A program made the position numbers and the translations under genes. From NCBI RefSeq assembly GCF_001625305.1, contig NW_017803379.1:2816704-2880703 (forward strand): DNA of 64,000 bases, written 5' to 3'. Position 1 is the first letter of the stretch; the number at the start of each line of letters is the position of its first letter. This stretch comes from Branchiostoma belcheri. Lineage: Eukaryota; Chordata; Leptocardii; Amphioxiformes; Branchiostomatidae. Shown in pieces: positions 57,976-64,000 of the stretch. The notes beneath the pieces are model-generated. The model saw nothing but the letters and a program-made list of their open reading frames with translations, made no database searches and had not been told where the DNA came from.

Positions 57976-59500
57976 CAAATATCTACAGTAGCTGCACAAC
58001 TCCCAAACACTGTCTGTTGCTAGGCTCAGGTCATAAAGCTGTTATGACGTCATTGGCTCTGGTCCACTTCTGCATGTGTAGTACACTGGTATTGCATTGA
58101 CAGTGCATTATAATGTCTGGAAAATACATGTAAGGATGACTCCATATAAGTGTAATAAAAAGGCAATATCGGTAAAGATGACATGTCTTGTGATATTTGT
58201 CATTCATGTAAACTCTGTGGCTAAGTACATGATAACCCATATATACATTGTAATTTGTTAAGAAATGAAATTCTGGGTTCAAAAGTACTTCCTGTTGATC
58301 CTCTTGTTTATCAGTTCACGTTTCAAGACTTCTGTGAAGTGACAATCTGAACAAAAACAAACAGTAATGTGTTCTGCAGTGGCACCTTACATCAACATGT
58401 AACGTTACATGTACATTTTAAATGATTTCCACATAAGGACAACGGGATATTTTGTGAGCTATGATTCATCTGTTTACTGCATGCAAGGAGGTCCTTCCTA
58501 CATGCATATTCTATTGGTCGATCGTGAGCAGGATATGGAACATGCTTTCAGGCCAGGAGGATAACACATGTTTACAGTAAAGCTGTTCCACCTGCACCTG
58601 TGTTATGATTGTATCTGTACCCGGTCATCTGGTGTTACTATTATTTTACTGCTCCTTTGTTCCAAATGTATGCACACAGGTCAATCACAAAATTTTACTG
58701 TCTCATACTAGATAGTTTTTTCGATGTTATGTCAAATGTGTGCTCATAGACAACTGTAGTTTATACCGATAGGTCAAATAAGCTAAAATCTAAATGCTTG
58801 TTAAGTGATCGCATCAAATGCAGCCGACCCTGGGCCATGTGGTAGTCACATGATTCAGACTCAACTTGAAACCTTTAACTGCTGTTCGACGTATAATAGT
58901 CTAATTCCCTTAAATTTCCACAGTTTTCAGGAAAAGTAACGTAGACGAACATTTAGAGTGGTTACAGATACTACGATCTAAGCGATCAAAGTCTACACGA
59001 ACCATATATCACGTATCTACAATCACATGTGTACTGTATGCCCTGCCCCCTTCTAATCAATGATCAACGTACGCACACTAAACTAGCACGTATTCAGAGC
59101 CATTGTGTGCCCTTTCCCCTTAAATTTCTACAGCTATAACAGTCTTCATTTGAAGATAACTGCTTACTTTACTTGTTTGTCGAGTGCAAAGGCCTCTGAG
59201 GTGAAAATTGACGCCACAAAAAGGGAAAAGATCGACTGAATCACTGCAACTTACCACAAGTCGGCCATGATAGCTTGCTCTACAGGTTTGAACCTTGACC
59301 CCTTTGTAGGGATGGTACAAAAGTAGTCTACATACGTTTTACAATACCAACAAATTTCCCTTATAAACTATATTACAAACATTTAGAAATAATCTTATAA
59401 GTATTTGTATTTTTTCCAACGATTGAGATGATTGGAGATACATTTTTGCTTGGTTCAATTTTTTTGAGAGCCAACCTAGGTGAATAATGTATCATCCCTT
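57976..59500. other. Shared 5' intergenic region of GNPTAB and KIF3A
   Basis: About 1.6 kb separates the two divergent starts. It contains TCACATGA (58846-58853), an E-box identical to the one upstream of OCA2. I see no ORF of note. Confidence 0.5.
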
Positions 59501-59506
59501 GTTAGG

Positions 59507-59514
59507 TGACGTCA
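59507..59514 (+). promoter_or_regulatory. CRE site upstream of KIF3A
   Basis: The perfect palindrome TGACGTCA lies 41 bp before the proposed KIF3A ATG, a typical position for a CREB/ATF site in a TATA-less promoter. Confidence 0.5.
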
Positions 59515-59554
59515 TCCTACATATTTTGGAAACGATCCTAGCGGTAGGAGGGAG

Positions 59555-62973
<3,419 letters not shown>

Positions 62974-64000
62974 GTAAGCAACCTTTATTATGAAATGTTA
63001 GCTTGGATGTTCCAAAATTCCAAAGGGAAGGGCAGCCTTTTTGGGGGGATAAGATTGTACGATTTGGATATTATGTCATGCACTTGCCCCTCCATGTAAA
63101 ATTTTGGATTATCCCTTGGCATGTGTGGTCTCAAGTGACAGTACCAAAATCATCTATATGTGTACATGATGAATTGTCTTAGACTTAAGAGATTTTTGTC
63201 CCTTAAAAATACAAAACTTTGTTGATGTCATCTTATATGTGTCAGGTGTGTATGTGTCATTCAATGCTCAAGCATTGTAAATAAATTGTGTACAGTACAG
63301 TGATAGTTTTACGACAGTTTTTTTTCTTTTTTGAAAACCTGTTTTTGGTGTAGTAAGACATAGAGTGTTGTGTGCATGATGGTATAATATGCACATACTG
63401 TTACATGTTAGTCTTCCCAAACCACCAGAACTACAATGCATGCCTGTCTCAAGGGTGTACATAAATCTTATATCAATGCTTACCAAATAAAACTATTGTG
63501 ATAACATTCCCATGATGTCCGCTTTCGCTCCCCCATTCCCCTCTGTTCTCCATGATTTTGCTGATCGCCAGGTGCTAGCGGTATCCGCAAAGGCAAGTCT
63601 GTCGCAAACCACCGCCTGGACAGGCCTACTGATTGTGCTCTGTTCATTTGAACAGCTCATACTGGCTGACTAATTATTAAAAAAAAAATTGGCATAATTT
63701 TTTTACAAAGAAACAGAGGCAAATATGAAAACTTTTGATAGACCAGGTGTTTAGAAAATTTAGATAAAGATTGTTTTTTTCTGACTACTGCTGTCAATTT
63801 TGAGATGCACTAGCTTCTAAGTGACTAGAAATTTTCATTGTGGACCATTTTCAAAAAGCAAGAAATGATGAGTACAGTCAATCTAGTATGAAGCTAGTAT
63901 TATCATAAATATATTTTGATGCAATGGAATACAGCATTGCAAGCACAATCGGTAACCTGTCTGCAGGAAAAAATGTGTACTCTGTATGCAAACATGAATC
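62974..64000. other. KIF3A intron, no further exon certain
   Basis: Mostly AT-rich. A GC-richer island at 63510-63650 has an acceptor-like gatcgccag at 63564-63572, with an open frame GASGIRKGKSVANHR in the right phase and then a stop. It could be an alternative exon but is not supported by any family sequence I recall. Confidence 0.3.

Noticed and set aside
63570-63652. Possible next KIF3A exon
   Set aside because: Acceptor and phase fit, but the frame stops after about 26 residues and the peptide is unlike the KIF3A acidic stretch I recall; kept only as a note.

Overview
The window is animal nuclear DNA, most likely from a lancelet (amphioxus, Branchiostoma). It holds intron-rich genes for proteins typical of animals (a sialin-like SLC17 transporter family, OCA2, GNPTAB and KIF3A). 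Introns are short with GT-AG ends, coding density is moderate, and small non-autonomous transposons, LINE and SINE fragments and microsatellites are scattered throughout. Two 20-N gaps mark a draft assembly. The species assignment is inference; gene identities rest on motifs and on family sequences recalled from memory, with no search run.

Layout. (1) 1-27,300: a head-to-tail array of SLC17 (sialin/vesicular glutamate transporter family) genes, all on the + strand. It comprises the 3' end of copy A, then B (3435-8647), C (10169-14976), D (16224-21089) and E (22733-27273). B-E share an identical 12-coding-exon structure, and all four have the same upstream noncoding module and spliced leader. 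C and E read as intact, B has a shifted last exon, and D carries two lesions and looks like a pseudogene. (2) 27,300-38,566: an intergenic stretch with a possible leader exon, then a complete 20-coding-exon OCA2 (P protein) gene on +. (3) 38,567-45,490: gene-poor DNA with a duplicated 370-bp repeat beside an assembly gap, a GC-rich block, a cluster of palindromes and a 1.3-kb element with TTA target duplications. (4) 45,491-57,975: a complete 16-coding-exon GNPTAB gene on the - strand, with a long-TIR transposon in one intron. (5) 59,555-64,000: the 5' part of KIF3A on +, head-to-head with GNPTAB. Its first coding exon appears to hold only ATG CCG, and a spurious gap lies inside its fifth coding exon.

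How the genes relate: sialin-type SLC17 proteins act mainly on lysosomal or vesicle membranes, OCA2 acts in lysosome-related organelles, and GNPTAB makes the mannose-6-phosphate tag on lysosomal enzymes. Three neighbours therefore touch the endolysosomal system, and E-box/CLEAR-like sites occur near several of them. This may be coincidence. KIF3A is the odd one out (kinesin-2 motor, ciliary transport). I found no CRISPR, operon or phage-like system. The most unusual structure is the SLC17 array itself: concerted exon architecture, twin conserved upstream motifs, changed transmembrane residues, and transposon insertions close to splice acceptors.
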